Below, piece by piece: positions 46,348 through 58,379 of a DNA stretch of 64,000 nucleotides. Origin of the DNA: Selaginella moellendorffii (lineage: Eukaryota; Streptophyta; Lycopodiopsida; Selaginellales; Selaginellaceae). The notes beneath the pieces were generated by a model. That model saw nothing but the letters and a program-made list of their open reading frames with translations. It ran no database searches and was not told the origin of the DNA. Where the stretch lies: NCBI RefSeq assembly GCF_000143415.4, contig NW_003314384.1, positions 373,554 through 437,553 of the forward strand. Direction: 5' to 3'. Numbering within the stretch: the first letter of the stretch is position 1; each line of letters opens with the position of its first letter. The position numbers and the translations under genes are program-made.

Positions 46348-48085
46348 TGTGAGACACAAATCTCTAAGCCCCAAAGTGGAGCCGAAAGGGTGCCACGTGG
46401 TAGTGGCCGAAGCAAAAGCCAAACAAGCGTAACACATTTGGACTAAAAGGCTCTGACTTGAAAGGTCGAGAGCAGGAGTGGAACTCCCAGTGGAGTGCTC
46501 AAGGAATGAGAATGAAGCGAGCAATAAGCAAGGCTCCAAAAGGGGGCCCGAAAGGACCAACACATGACACGTGGAAGTGTCCGAGATGGAGTCCGAGATG
46601 GACCCGAGTTGGAGTCCAAGATGGAGTCCGAGGTGGACCCGAGATGGAGTCCGAGGTGGAGTCCGAGATGGACCCGAGTTGGAGTCCGAGGTGGAGTCCG
46701 AGATGGACCCGAGGTGGAGTCCGAGGTGGAGTCCGAGATGGAGTCCGAGGTGGACCCAAGATGGAGTCCGAGATGGAGTCCGAGGTGGACCCAAGATGGA
46801 GTCCGAGATGGAGTCCGAGAAGGACCCGAGATGGAGTCCAAGATGGACCCGAGATGGAGTTCGAGATGGACCGAGACAGAGTCCGAGATTGAGTCCGAGA
46901 TGGAATCCGAGATGGAGTCCAAGAAGGACCCGAGATGGAGTCCGAGGTCAAGACCGAGACCGGGACTGAGACCGAGACCGGGACCGAGACCGAGACCGGG
47001 ACTGAGACCGAGGCCGAGACCAAGCCCGAGCCCGAGCTCGAGTCCGAGTTTGAGTCTGAGTCCGAGTTTGAGTCTGAGTTCAAGTCTGAGAGGGTGAAAG
47101 CCCAAAGCGTTCGTCTCCCAGACCCTAGGGGGTTTGGTGAGCTCCAAAAGTATAGTAAGGGGGAGGATTGTAGTGGAGCCAGTTTGGCTAGGAAAGGCTA
47201 GTTTGGTCAAGGAAGACTGTACCCCGTGTTGGGTGATGAGCTGCCCACTGGGAAGTCCAAGACTAGAGTGAACACAGACTGACAAGCAGGGTAGCTTGGT
47301 GAAGTGTTCAAGAGCCGGCTCTAGTTCCCCCAGGAGATCGACTGGCCAATGCTCCCAGTCCAAGTGTGGGTGGCAATACCTACTTGGATACTAGGCGTGG
47401 CTCAACAGATCCTCTCTCTAAGCCCATGGCTAGAGCACCTAAAGGCAGAAGGCGGGGAGAGTACCCATGAGGCCTGCATAGGGCCACAATGTTCCAAAAT
47501 GTCGTCCCAAAGTCCCAGACTGTGGAAAGGAAGAAGATTAGTCCTCTGGAGTAGAGACCAAGGATACATTCGTGTGGCGAGGAAGTCCCAGAGGACTGTG
47601 GGACTTAGTGGTCAGGCCTGTGGGCCTCAATCCAGTGGCAGTGTTGGCAAACACGGCCATGAGCAGACAGGGACTTGGTGGGGACCAGAAAAGGGATATT
47701 GGGGAAGGCTATTCCCCATGTCTGTGGGCATCCTAAGGATGCTAAGGAGTGGATCTGGGATGATCACTCATGGATGGATGGCCCAGTCTTGGAGAGATGG
47801 GATTGCAGTGCAGGTGGTGTTAGACCACCGATGTGACCAAGGTGAATGAGCGTGGCCTAGCGTAACGGGCTCATATATCGATGGTACCTTGGGGTGTCGG
47901 TCATGGGATCGGACACGTGGAGCACTTGGACCAAGTGCAAAGGTTGAATGGCATGGATGCCATTCTCGGGGCTAGCAAGCCCTAAGTCCTGAATGGGACT
48001 TATGGAGGTTGTGAATGAGACTCCTCTAAGTGGTCAGAGGTGCGGTTAAGTGACTAAAGTAGAATGGAAAAATTAGTCACTTACA
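46348..48085 (+). repeat. 3' LTR with internal VNTR
   Basis: Begins TGTGAGACAC and ends GTCACTTACA. The VNTR at about 46580-47090 differs in unit order from the 5' LTR. Confidence 0.92.
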
Positions 48086-48650
48086 CATGCCTAGCTCCAC
48101 TGCAGTGCTTTGAAACGAAATTGTAATAGGTGTCTTTCAGTTCTGCTCCATAAACAATTCCACACTCCTAACACATGATTTTGAAGTGAGTGCATCCACC
48201 CCGGTCATATGAAAACAATTCAAACTTGTCTTTCCTCCCTTTTGCTCTCATTTTTCTCTCATTCTGCTTGAACGATCTCTTCCAGTCATGTATCTCTCTA
48301 GCTGAAGCAAGTTTGGAATTCAAACTAGGTAAAAATCCAGTTGGACCTTCTTCATGAGCTTCACTAGTTGCTGCTGAAGATTGCCCCTCTTGAATTGGTT
48401 CTACTGCTGCAAGATTAAGCATATGAACCAGAACTTCAGCTCCAAAAAATGGATATCTCTCCTGCCTACATGTCATTGCAAGGGAAAGGGCACCCAAGAA
48501 GACAAAATCACTCTTAACAAGACCCTCAATCTCGTCTGAAACAATAGCTTGGCGAAGCTGATGATAAGAACACTCCCTTTGAACCCTGACAAAACCCACA
48601 GGCTTCTTTTGATCCCCATCCTTTACATACACAATAACATCATGCTCCAT

Positions 48651-49212
48651 ACCTACCACACCTGAGATATATTGCCCTCTACAGCCTGCTACTATAGAGA
48701 GCCCTAGAGGAGCTCTACCTCCTCCCCTACCCGTACGTATGAAATTTTTCAAATTAAACTCAACCCTAAGGCCTATATGTATACATATGGTTTGCACCCA
48801 AAATAACCCTAATCCATACATGCAGATGATATATACAGTTATATAAGAGTGACCACCCCGAGGCTTTTGTATGAGTGGAGAGCCTGTAGTTAGCCCACGG
48901 CTTGAAAGTATAACTGCTGATGAGGATAATTTAAATACCATGCTAATCCTTGTGGTGGGTGCTATTTGCCTTATATATCTGACAGTGTTCTGGAATTATA
49001 TGCTTTAACAATTTTGCTAGCTACCCTATCTTGAAACCCTAACAATATTAGAACCAGAGGCGAACCCACAACCGCATTAGGGACCGCACAATCTTCATCT
49101 GACGGCCTAGTCTTTTAGAACTCAATTATAAACACAAGAGACAACTCAGCCACACTTTTGTTTGTTTAAGCGATTTTACAGTTTTGTATTGCTTGCTCCT
49201 TGGTGGAGTATG
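48651..49212. other. 5' flank of gene B and unassigned sequence
   Basis: Upstream of the proposed gene B start. A TATGTATACATATG-rich stretch lies at about 48775 and might include promoter elements. No other gene is visible. Confidence 0.3.
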
Positions 49213-50060
49213 CTATGGAGCGAGTGGTGGTGATGGTGGACGTGTGACATTTGATCGCGCAGCTATGGCTGTGCTCTGGAGAGCTTGGTGTGCAGGATCT
49301 TGGCCATGGTAAGCAGCAGCAACACAATGTGGGCATTCACCTTCCTTGATTTGCTCACGTCTGGGCATCGACGAGTGTGCTCGGGAGAGCTGGGATGCCG
49401 CCACAAGAAACAAGCATAGCATCAAGGCATTCTGGGATTGCATGGACAAGCTATTACTGGGAGATGCTCAGGAAGATCACGCTGCTGCTGCTCCTCTCCA
49501 TGGCTGGGAATTCCACATCGCGAATGCATTGCTACTGCTTCTCACTGCTTACTCGTAAGATCCGCTGCTCCTCGACGACAATGATGATCGCGGGAAGTTG
49601 ATGCTGCTACCCATCACCCGCCCGAGCTTGTTGCTAGTGCTGTCCACGGTGCCATCCCGGCAAGAGCTCCATGCATTCCTCTCACGTCCTCGGACACAGC
49701 TGGGCTTCCTGAAGAAGAGCAAAGAATTGCTTCTCTCCATAAGCTCTTGCAAAAGAAGAACGTACATGCCCTTTGGTTCCAGCCGCCGGGAGAAGCCACC
49801 GCCTTGATGGATTTGCTCCAAGCTGTCAAGAGCTCCTCCTCCTCTTCCTGGGGTTTCTCGTCCGTGGACACCTTCCTCATCGCCACCCTTGTCATGCCAC
49901 ACCGTCTCCTCCTTCCAGTGCTTTTGCTGCCACTAGTTTTCGCACGCACCACCCATACTACTCCTCCGGCCAAGCTCTGTGTGTGCATCTCGGACAAGCA
50001 CCGCTTTGTGTGTCACGTTGGCATCACATCACTGGGTGAGAGCACAAGTTTGGATGAGCA
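49213..50060 (+). repeat. Second, diverged copy of the dispersed repeat at 7056-8436 (opposite strand)
   Basis: Plus-strand frames contain MDLLQAVKSSSSSSWGFSSV (from 49807) and PITRPSLLLVLSTVPSRQEL, matching the minus-strand frames at 7435 and 7680. The protein-level match extends through a hydrophobic stretch to a KLCVCISDKHRFVC block and then stops. Conservation is better in protein than expected for pure junk, but frames shift between blocks. No family recognised. Confidence 0.5.
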
Positions 50061-51016
50061 CGGGTGTTCCAAGATTCATCTTGCTGTCACTGTCGTGCTT
50101 CCACACAGCAATCGAACTGTGGCCTCAGTGCAGCAGCAAAGAGTAGTTGAGACATATGTCATGTACCAGCATCGGCAAAGGAGCAGGGTCGGCAAGGAAC
50201 TGGAAGCGCGAGATGCGAGTTGCTACAATGGCTTGAGCACTTGCCCGAGGAGCTCGTCTGCCGGCAGCAGCATGAGCTCAGCTTGACCCTGCTCTTCCTG
50301 GCATGTCAAGTTGCTGTTGCTCTCATGGATATGGAGGTTACACAGGGTGGGATGACGAGACAGGTGAAAGGATTTCTGGAGCCACTGTGCATCTCATCGG
50401 CCATGTTATGTATAGTCACAGGAAAACACGCTCTCACCAGCGCAAGAGTTTCAAATGCCTTGGACAATGCAAAGCAACCATCCACACGGCTGCTCTCAGG
50501 TAGCTGGAATGAGGCGTGGGGCTGGTGTATGAAGTTGCTGGTCCAGAATGCAAGGATTGACTGGATGGACCCAGTATTCAAAGAGTCCATGTACCCAGGA
50601 GTTAGTTGATTCCAAGTACGGATGGGTCTTTAGATCTGTTGATAAAGCATCTCAGGAATGTACCTTTTGGCATGTGCTGCCACAATGCATCTACCACCAA
50701 GGGCTCTTGCAAGATTATATAGTGAATCTTTGTTGTAATTGACAAACCGGGAGCTTGAGCTTCATTATCGGTGACTCCTCTAACTATTGGTGCAAAAGGT
50801 TTGGCTCCATCACTGCTCCCAAGGAAAGTTGCAATACCACAGTCTACAAGAGTCATGCCCCTCTGAATCATGGTTCATGAAATATGCATGAAGGATGATC
50901 ACTGAAACAGGCCGAGAACCTGGGGTCCATCACTTTTGAGAGATGAAGTAGGTTTCCTGTGGAACGATCCTGAGATGGCAAGCTTTATGGAAGATCTGAT
51001 ATTTACTTACTATCTC
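50061..51016. other. Uncharacterised region with exon-like pieces
   Basis: A minus-strand piece at 50871-50745 (MTLVDCGIATFLGSSDGAKP) ends at a possible donor and reads like a conserved exon, but I cannot name it. No complete gene is visible. Confidence 0.25.
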
Positions 51017-51478
51017 TTAGGTTAGACAGAATGATGTGATATTGTGATATTTAGGTTCAATCTCCATAATGTACTCCTCAATAGCGGTTGAGAGAAGTCT
51101 TCTCCTTCCTGTGTAGGTGGAGATAACAGCTAGCATGTCTAGTCGACTAACATCTATAAACCTTACCATGAATGCTTGGATATTGCTGCCATCAAACCCT
51201 CCCTCCCTGGGGCAGTCGGATGCTGAGGCTGCAGCCTCTAGCGCCTCTTCCAAGAGCGAATGGCTGAGGCTTGGTTCTTCCTCCACTGCTGCTAGGTGCT
51301 GGACGACGTTCCATCTTGGACACAGCAGTGTAAAACAACAAACAGAGAGATTTTGGAGTGATTCTTCCCTAAATCTCGCGGCGGATGCCCCCACCGTTGG
51401 TAGCAAGTGTGGGAAGATTGGGCACTCTCCCCTTTGTGCTCTCCCTCCTCTAGCTGCACCTCCAATCACGGCAGCCAT
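51017..51478 (-). pseudogene. Hypothetical protein, possible first exon
   Basis: Minus-strand frame from the ATG at 51478, starting MAAVIGGAARGGRAQRGECP, with an Ala/Glu-rich helical middle (LLEEALEAAASASD) and then FIDVSRLDMLAVISTY. It could join the exon-like piece at 50871, but the donor is unclear. Directly adjacent to the LINE 3' end, so a gene broken by LINE insertion is possible. Function unknown. Confidence 0.3.
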
Positions 51479-53689
51479 GGTGCTGGACGCTGTGCTTCTC
51501 CACACCCTAACACGCCAATCATTTTTTAGCTCCCCAGGTTGATGAAACATGTATGTACATTCCCCAATGTCCCGTAGGGACTAATACAAAAACCATGCAT
51601 GCTGCCTGAAGCTCGTGCTACCTAGTGGAGATCTCCCTCATCTAAAGTGAGACTAAGCCTGCAGTAGAAGCGGCTGCGGTCACCTCTGTCGTATCGTGTC
51701 CAGATCCAAGTCCCCCCTTCATGCTAACCGCAAGATCAACTCTAGGGGTTGCCATCTCCAACGAACTTTATTGTGGTCTCCTTCACCAAAACATGGTAGC
51801 CATGCTTTCTGCCACTCCTCAAGCCTCTCGAGCTTCCCCCTATCTCGGAGGATAGCATGGTGAATCCGTATTGCTGCCAGTGTTAGTCTTCACCACTCTA
51901 CCAGTACCTGTGATACTCTGACTTGTGTCCCATCGAAGTGTGCCCAGCTACGTGCTTCCCAGTGGGCCTGGACTCCCGTCACACTCCATATCGCCCATCG
52001 AGCATGGCCAAGTGCCTCCCACACATGGACTCCTATCTCTGCCCCGGTTGCATCCCATCAGACTTGAATCCCCCAACCGTGTCGTCCTCTACACCTGATG
52101 TGTCGCAGGGCTGGGCCCTGGGCAGGACCCCTCGCTCCCTCGAACCAGTGGAGCACGTCCCCACAGTGGGCCTCAAAATCCTGTGTAACACCCAGCTCCT
52201 TCCCTACCTTAATGATCTGGCGCCACACCTCCTTTGCAATGTTGCACTCCCACATCACATGCTTGACTGTCTTGATGTCGCCACACTCCTTGCACCTGTG
52301 ACTCATGTCATCCTAGAATTGCTGTCCAACTAGGAGCCCATTGTTTGCTACCAACCATGAGGTGACTTTCACTTTTTCCTGCATGGGCAGCTTCCACCAC
52401 CTACTCTGCATCCACCCCATGTGCTATCCACTTCTACCATAGCTTCAGAATCTCCTCTCTTGCCTCCTCTCATGATGTCAATAGTCCATTATGCTTCCTT
52501 GACCTCATAGGAGAAAAAGCTTCCTGTTCCTCGTTGCCATGCAGTAGGGTCCCAATCCAGATCTTCAAGTAGTTGCTGTTGCCACCATATTAGTGATCCA
52601 TCACCCTCCAGGAGTTCATCTGATTCCACCATGTCCAGCCTCTTGGGTGACTGCCTAAGCACACAGATCCTCCCACATACCTCATCATCTGTGACATCTA
52701 GCATCACTTGTCTCTCACATGTCGGAAGAAGTGTATCTCCTCTCATGACGCAAAAAGGCCATCCTATGTTGTGCTTTGGTGCAGCGATGAACCACACCTC
52801 GACGTCCCCTTCTTCCCATGCTGGTGTAGGTGTAGTGAATGCTAGAGTCCACGTCCCCAATGGACGTCACACTGCATCGTGCTCCTCCCACTCTATTTGC
52901 CGCTGGATCGCCACAACGTCCCTTGCTTTAAGGCATCTTCTTGGCCACTTTGTCCCTGCTTTCTTTTCGTTCACCACTTGGAGGAGTCGCAGAACGTCCA
53001 GCAGGATGTTGCATCGCTTCCAAGGTCCAAACAGTTGAGTCCTTCTCACTGTTTGCCACTAATCCTTGTCGATCACTCCTGCCAATTGTTTCATGGTCTA
53101 GAAGCGTTTGCATGCATTTTCCTCCAGATTGTGTGGTGTGTCTCTCGTCCTAGTGTCACACCTCCCACCTTGAATAGTGCATTGAAAAACAAAGGCTGGT
53201 TAAGCCACTCCTTGGCCCTGGTCAGTGGTGTTTGCTCCAGTGGAAAGGCTCTCCACAGTCAGTAAAGGCTTTGGATGAAGTTGCCCCCTTTCACTACTTG
53301 AGTTGGTCCTTCTGCAAAGAGCCACCGTGGGTCCTCCTCCCACGGTTTGGCTGCATTGTGTTTGGGGCATATGGCTAGGAGGCTTTGTTGGAACATGAGT
53401 CGCCATGGCTGTCTCCCTGTTGCAAGCCCATGAAGAAAATCTTGTACCTCAACACCTTCACCATGTCGCTGGGGTCAATGATCTTGAGCCCCCCTAGGAT
53501 GCACAATCTTGCTGTCGACTGCCATGCCACCTTAGCCATGGTTTGCCTTGTAGCCAATGCTCCATGCCATACGTAGGTTTGCACCATCTGTCTCACATTT
53601 TGCCACTGGCCAGATCGAGAGGTGGTACCAGATGCTGGGGAGGATCACGCTCTTGACTATACTATGATCTGAGCTGGGAGCCCGAGTTT

Positions 53690-55900
53690 CCTTGGTGTCC
53701 ATTTCTATACTGCAGTTCGGATCCTCCTGAGCAGCATATCATCCTGTGTGGCCGCATTGTACTGGACCCCAACCTGTATGCCAAGGTACTGAGTGTCTTC
53801 GTCAGGGCACAGCCACTGAAAGCCTATCTCCTGTCCCCAGGCCTCGATGCCGGGCTTTCCCCAGTTCACTCCTACTGACTTGTTCCAGTTTATGGCTGCT
53901 CCTGCTGCCATATTGAAGATTTCCAGCTTGGACCTTGCTGCGTCTAGGTTCCCCAGGGTGGCAAGCAGGAAAAGTGCGGTGTCATCTACAAAGGCCCTGT
54001 CTTGCAGCTCTTGTGCCACGACTTGAGTTCCCTAGAGTTGTAGCTGTTCAGAAGGCAGCATCAGGCCTTTTATATCCCCTCCATGCGTGAGGAAAGAGCC
54101 CAACATCTCTGCTACTATCAGAAACAGGTAGGTGGCGAGTGGACATCCCTGCCTCACTAAGCATCCCAAGTGGAAGGTCAGGCCTATCTCTCCATTTAGT
54201 GTGACCTGGCTTGATGCTTCCCTATACAGAAGTGAGATACACGAGACCATCCTTGCCGGGATCCCTATCCTCCGCATGCAATCCTCCAAGAAGTCCCAAT
54301 TGACTCGATCATAGGCCTTCTCAAAGTCTAGTAGCCACACTACAATCTGTTGATTTGAGACATTTTCCCACCGTTGTGCAAGGAAGTACGTCCATATGTT
54401 TTCCATGATCTGTCGTCCCAGCACGAATCCCATCTATTGTTCTCTGATGATGAGAGGCATGATTGGCTATAGCTTGAGTGCCATCGTCTTTGCATATACC
54501 TTGTACGATGTGTTGAGCATAGTTATAGGGTGCTAGTTCTTGAGCTCCTGGAGGTCTCCCTGTTTTGGAATCAATGCGATTTGTCCCTCTAGTATCTCTT
54601 CCGGCAGCACCCCTGTTTGCTGTGCACCTCGCCATGTCTTCAGGAGCATCAGGCCAACGTCGTCCCAAAACTCCTCATAGAATGCCAGAAGGAGGCCGTC
54701 CATACTTGGCATCTTGTCATCGTTCAGCTGTTCCAGGGCTCGGTGGAGGTCTTCCAGTGAAAAGTCGGTCACCAGCATCTCCAGGTACTCATCAAGAACT
54801 CTGCGTGGAAGAAAGGACAGCACTCTATTTGTAGTGTGTCTCCTATCCTGGGACCAGGGCTGGGCAGTGTATAGCTTCTGGTAGAACTCTTGTCCCAGCC
54901 CCTGCATTCCCTATTGATCCTCAACCACTTCTCCATCGTCCTTCCTTAGTCCCAGGATTGGGGGGGAGTCGGTGACTGGACGGATCCCCTTGTAGAAAGC
55001 TTTGTTGAGAAGCCGCTCATTCATCGCCCAGCAATCCTCCATGGTACGGAGTCCGGCACTCCAAGCCACATATTCTTTGTCCTGCAGCTCTACTTCCCTC
55101 TCATCCAGTGCTACTGTCCATCTGGCCTTGTCGTTTGTGTGTAGGATCATTCTCTGTGCCACCGCCACCTTTTGTCTCACCAGTCTCACCTCCTTTAGGA
55201 CTTCCCCTCTAAGCGCTGCCTACCTTTCCTAGAGCTTAGTGGAGCAAGTGCCCAGTGCCAGGACAAGTTCCCCTTTACTGCCGTCCAATGCTTCCTGGAC
55301 GAGCTCCACTACTACCTGGTCAGCCATTGTGGCTTTGGTGATCTTCCTCTACACTACCATTCCTTTCTCCGCCTTTAGCTTGAGAATGCCTCGGAGTGGG
55401 TCGTGGTCTGAAAAGGTGGCAAACACAGGCCACGTTTTGAGTCCCCCTCCGTCTTGCTACAGCCTGGTAGAAGTGTAAATCCTGTCCAGTCAAGCTTGGC
55501 ACCCCTTTGATTGATGTCTCATGAATGGATGGGAGTGTGCAGCGAACCCTTCTACATGCTGGAGGTCCAGAACTCCCAGGGCTTTGACTAGCGCTGTCCA
55601 ATTCTTTCTCTCTCTCCCCTAAATGGTTTCTAGTGAACCTCGCTGGTCACTCAAACCCTCCACCATGTTGAAGTCTCCTACCACAAGCCAGTCGTCCGCC
55701 ACTCCTTGAGTGCTCTACTGGATGTCTATCCACATTTGTGTACGCTCTCTTCTTCAAGTGGGTGCATATACGTTGACAATCCCAACATGCCCAAAGTGTA
55801 GGTGTATGACCAACAGCTATGCTTTCCCTAGGACCAACACCCTATGGTCACGTACTTGCACTGACCACTTCGTAGAGACAATGATTGCTGCAAGGAGATC
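53690..55900 (-). pseudogene. LINE ORF2 (endonuclease and RT), one frame with 15 in-frame stops
   Basis: One reading frame runs without a shift from about 55900 to 53705. Its stops are TAG at (lowest coordinate) 55817, 55715, 55619, 55457, 55349, 55229, 55220, 54911, 54533, 54467, 54434, 54032 and 53705, and TGA at 55754 and 55490; there is no TAA. Most TAGs sit where related LINEs have Gln (for example before the GFVLGRQ block); one (54533) is where Trp is usual. The TGA positions fit lost CGA Arg codons (LDRIY and RRRER contexts). A one-base shift follows at about 53660. Confidence 0.8.
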
Positions 55901-57881
55901 TGCCCAATGCTTCCCTCGACAAGCTCTCTTATCACCTCTTTGATTTTCATCTCCATTGGGATGTCCCACAATGCCACATTAAGTGGGACACTTCCCCCCT
56001 TCAGCCGTGCCTGGTCATCTGCCATGAACCTTGAAATCCACGGGTGAAAGGACACTGCCCAGCTATTGTCAATGAGTCCATGTAGCTCCTCTGCTCGAGC
56101 CTGTGCCTCCTCTGTCTCAAACACCACTGTGTAGCATCCATGTCCGTGTGGGAGTAGGTTCTTGATTGTAATCCCCTGCTCCAGCATAGCATTCAGCTAG
56201 TTCATGGCCATGTGGCCAGTGGGAAACTTCCCCCTGAATACTGCAATCACTGCTCTATGTCATAGTTCTTCTTCTCTGGCTGCCACCACCTAGCTGAGTG
56301 CCTCGCCCAACTTGACTGCCTTTGCCGTCACCTTGTTTCCCTAACTCTCCGGAGTGAGGCTAAGTCTTAGAGGCTTCTGTGTGTGGGATTTCATTTACCA
56401 CCTTTCCTTGTGCAGAGCAGCCTTCTTGTTCTCGCTCAACTCCCAAGTCACCTTGCTCCCCTGGGTCCTCCGGGTCTTGGTGTGGTGTGGTCCAACACTT
56501 GTCTTCCACCTTTTCCCACCCACGTCCTGCCAAGGCTGCCTGTGCTTTTCCTTTTGCTGTGCTATCCTTTTGTTGTTCCTGGTCCTCCTAAGAACGCATT
56601 TCCTCCTTGTGGAGGAACTCCTCCACCTCTTTTGCCATGCGAGGGCCTCCTTTGAGCTACTTTGGGTCTTTAACTTCCTGCGCACCACCTTGCGTTCTTT
56701 CTTTTTCTCCATCTTGTTCTTTTTGGCCTCTCTTTCCCTCTCCTGTCCCATTCGCTTCATCTCCTCCTCCTGTTCTTCCAGCAGTAGCACCAACGGCTTC
56801 ACTCTTTTCCCCAGAATCAATTCCTCATTTCGTGTCTCCACCTTTTTGCTAGCTTCCGGGATCTCCTTGTCTTGGTCTCTTTGTTGTCCCACTTCCTACT
56901 CCTCTTGATCCTTCCACATGCTTGTCACTTCCTCTTGCACTTTAGTTTGTTGGGCCTCCTGGCTGTTTGTGTACTCTTGCTCTTTTGGTGTGACTAGTGC
57001 CTCTGTTGCAAGATCGAGGGCTTCTCTGAGAACAGGGCCAAGAGTTCGGTCTTCTCCCTTGGGGTGTGTCTCCTGGTGCCATACTTCAGCAGTGAGTATG
57101 TCTTGGTGGAGCTGTACTTCGTCCTAAGTGGCCTCCTGCAGAGTGTTCGCAAAGGTTCGGGGATCCCATTGCAGCAGTCCTCTCTCTGTCTGGTGTGGCA
57201 TACATTGTTGCAGCACCGATAGCTGGGGCTCACAGTCAGGCTGATGACTGGGAGACATCCTCCTCTTAAGTCAAGACAGTAGAGATGTTCTCACTTTGTT
57301 GGTCAGATCCGATATGCACCTGTGAGCAAACTTCTGGCTGAGTGACCCTCTCTTGGACTGGCCCTACCTTTCACTTGTGGCCCTGGTGAGGCAGCGGCTC
57401 ACCTCTTCCCCTTGGACTTGCTCCTTTACCTCAGTCCTGTGTACCTCCGGTGTTTCCCTGTGCCTTCTCATCTGGTCATTTGGCGTCTCCAAGCCCTTCT
57501 CTTCTTCTGGATCCATCCTTAACTCTTGTGCATGATGACCTATTGGTATCTCCACAACCGTGGCTGCCCTCATCGCTGCTGCCGCTGCCCTAGTGGTGAC
57601 GCCCTGTTCTTACTTGGATTAGGGCATGTCCTGCCTTTGGTTTTTCCAAAGTCCGTCTTCCCCATGTTGAGAGCCACTCTAAGTCCCATGCACTTAGTGA
57701 TGGGGGTGAGGAAGTTCAAGTCCAAAGTGCTGCTTGTGGAAACCTCTTCACGTGGTCCGTCACCACTGGCTAGATTACCTGAGCCTAGGAATCCACTTGC
57801 TTTCTGTACTTCCCTGTTAAGTGCATAGCTTTGCTGTAGAAGGCATCCATGCTGCGTGGGTGGTGAGGCTGGTTGAGACAT
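55828..57881 (-). pseudogene. LINE ORF1 region
   Basis: The frame at 56187-55828 reads YTVVFETEEAQARAEELH and FHPWISRF, like the DUF4283 nucleic-acid-binding domain of plant LINEs. Upstream is a Lys/Glu-rich coiled-coil-like frame (56892-56395) and a frame beginning MSQPASPPTQHG at 57881 that may be the start. A TAG lies just upstream of the DUF4283 frame at about 56200. Boundaries are approximate. Confidence 0.6.
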
Positions 57882-58379
57882 CCCTGGCCCAGGTCCTTGT
57901 GCCCTTGAAGGCTCCTAAGCTCTATTTCGTTAAAGTGGGAATTGTCATTATCCCACTTGTAAAATAAGGTTTCCAAACCTTTATATAGTATATAAATATA
58001 ACAAAATTCAACTGCATTGAGGCACATGCCATTTTATTTTAAACAAGGAAATGTCTACTCAATCACTTCTCCTCCCCCTGCCACTGCTTCACCTCTCTCT
58101 TCTCCTTGTCATCGTCGTCCAATTTCTTTCCATCTTTTTAATATTGGCTCAGTTGCTCCGAGTCTAGGTGGAGCCCAAGTCCCCATTCAATCTTTACTTT
58201 CTCCTTATTAATAAAACAACTTCATAGACTTCCAATAACATGCTATAACACTTCTAGTATAATGAAAATCCTCTCAAAGAATTGTCTTTTAATATTAAAA
58301 CAATGGCATGGAACCCCATGCCATAATAAGTTACATTTTTAAATAAATACATGCCATCTCAGACTGTTATTTTTTGCCT

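Larger units (their letters stand above)
40553..48085 (+). mobile_element. Full-length non-coding LTR retrotransposon (LARD-like), VNTR-LTR family
   Basis: The two LTRs are 40553-42298 (1746 bp) and 46348-48085 (1738 bp), both TG...CA, flanked by an exact 5-bp target duplication CATGC (40548-40552 and 48086-48090). A primer site complementary to initiator Met tRNA (TGGTATCGGAGC) starts at 42302. A purine-rich tract (GGGTGGTGGAG) precedes the 3' LTR. The 4049-bp interior has no gag, protease, RT, RNase H or integrase frame; the longest frames are about 100 codons and unlike any of these. It must depend on an autonomous partner that is not in the window. The LTRs have diverged by substitutions and by VNTR rearrangement, so insertion was not yesterday, but the target duplication is intact. 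It disrupts the first exon of gene B. Confidence 0.92.
36912..48650 (-). pseudogene. Gene B: multi-exon transposase-like zinc-finger gene, split by an LTR retrotransposon
   Basis: Proposed start is the ATG at 48650-48648. The first exon runs to 48086 and continues at 40552 once the retrotransposon and one CATGC are removed; the frame is kept across the insertion. It has an N-terminal region that could be ubiquitin-like (DVIVYVKDG start), a possible zinc finger (MC, then a TAG at 48168-48170, then ECGIVYG, later H and C residues), and then a second finger-like block (WVYCKHCEKT...HISRNKH) at about 40300-40190. Further exons lie at 39908-39300 (coiled-coil-like), 39046-38750 (LLGFCGKKGEGHKC and YARVLMVNPLH blocks), 38480-38030 and 37944-37105 (GSDICKNFFSKIGG). 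A second in-frame TAG is at 37516-37518. The layout suggests a transposase or transposase-derived gene with an RNase H-like middle; that is inference. Insertion plus nonsense codons make it non-functional here. Confidence 0.6.
51541..57890 (-). mobile_element. Nearly full-length L1-type LINE
   Basis: Order along the minus strand: basic ORF1 region (57881-56395), a DUF4283-like segment (56187-55828), AP-endonuclease (GDFN near 55660, SDHDP near 55415), reverse transcriptase (LDFEKAYDRVNWDFL and VRQGCPLATYLFLIVAEML near 54320-54090; FVDD near 53985), thumb and C-terminal region, and a zf-RVT Cys motif (CKECGDIKTVKHVMWEC near 52290). The 3' end at about 51541 matches the truncated copies at 2217 and 8437. 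It is the only copy here with an endonuclease and RT, but it is dead: many in-frame stops. Confidence 0.85.
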
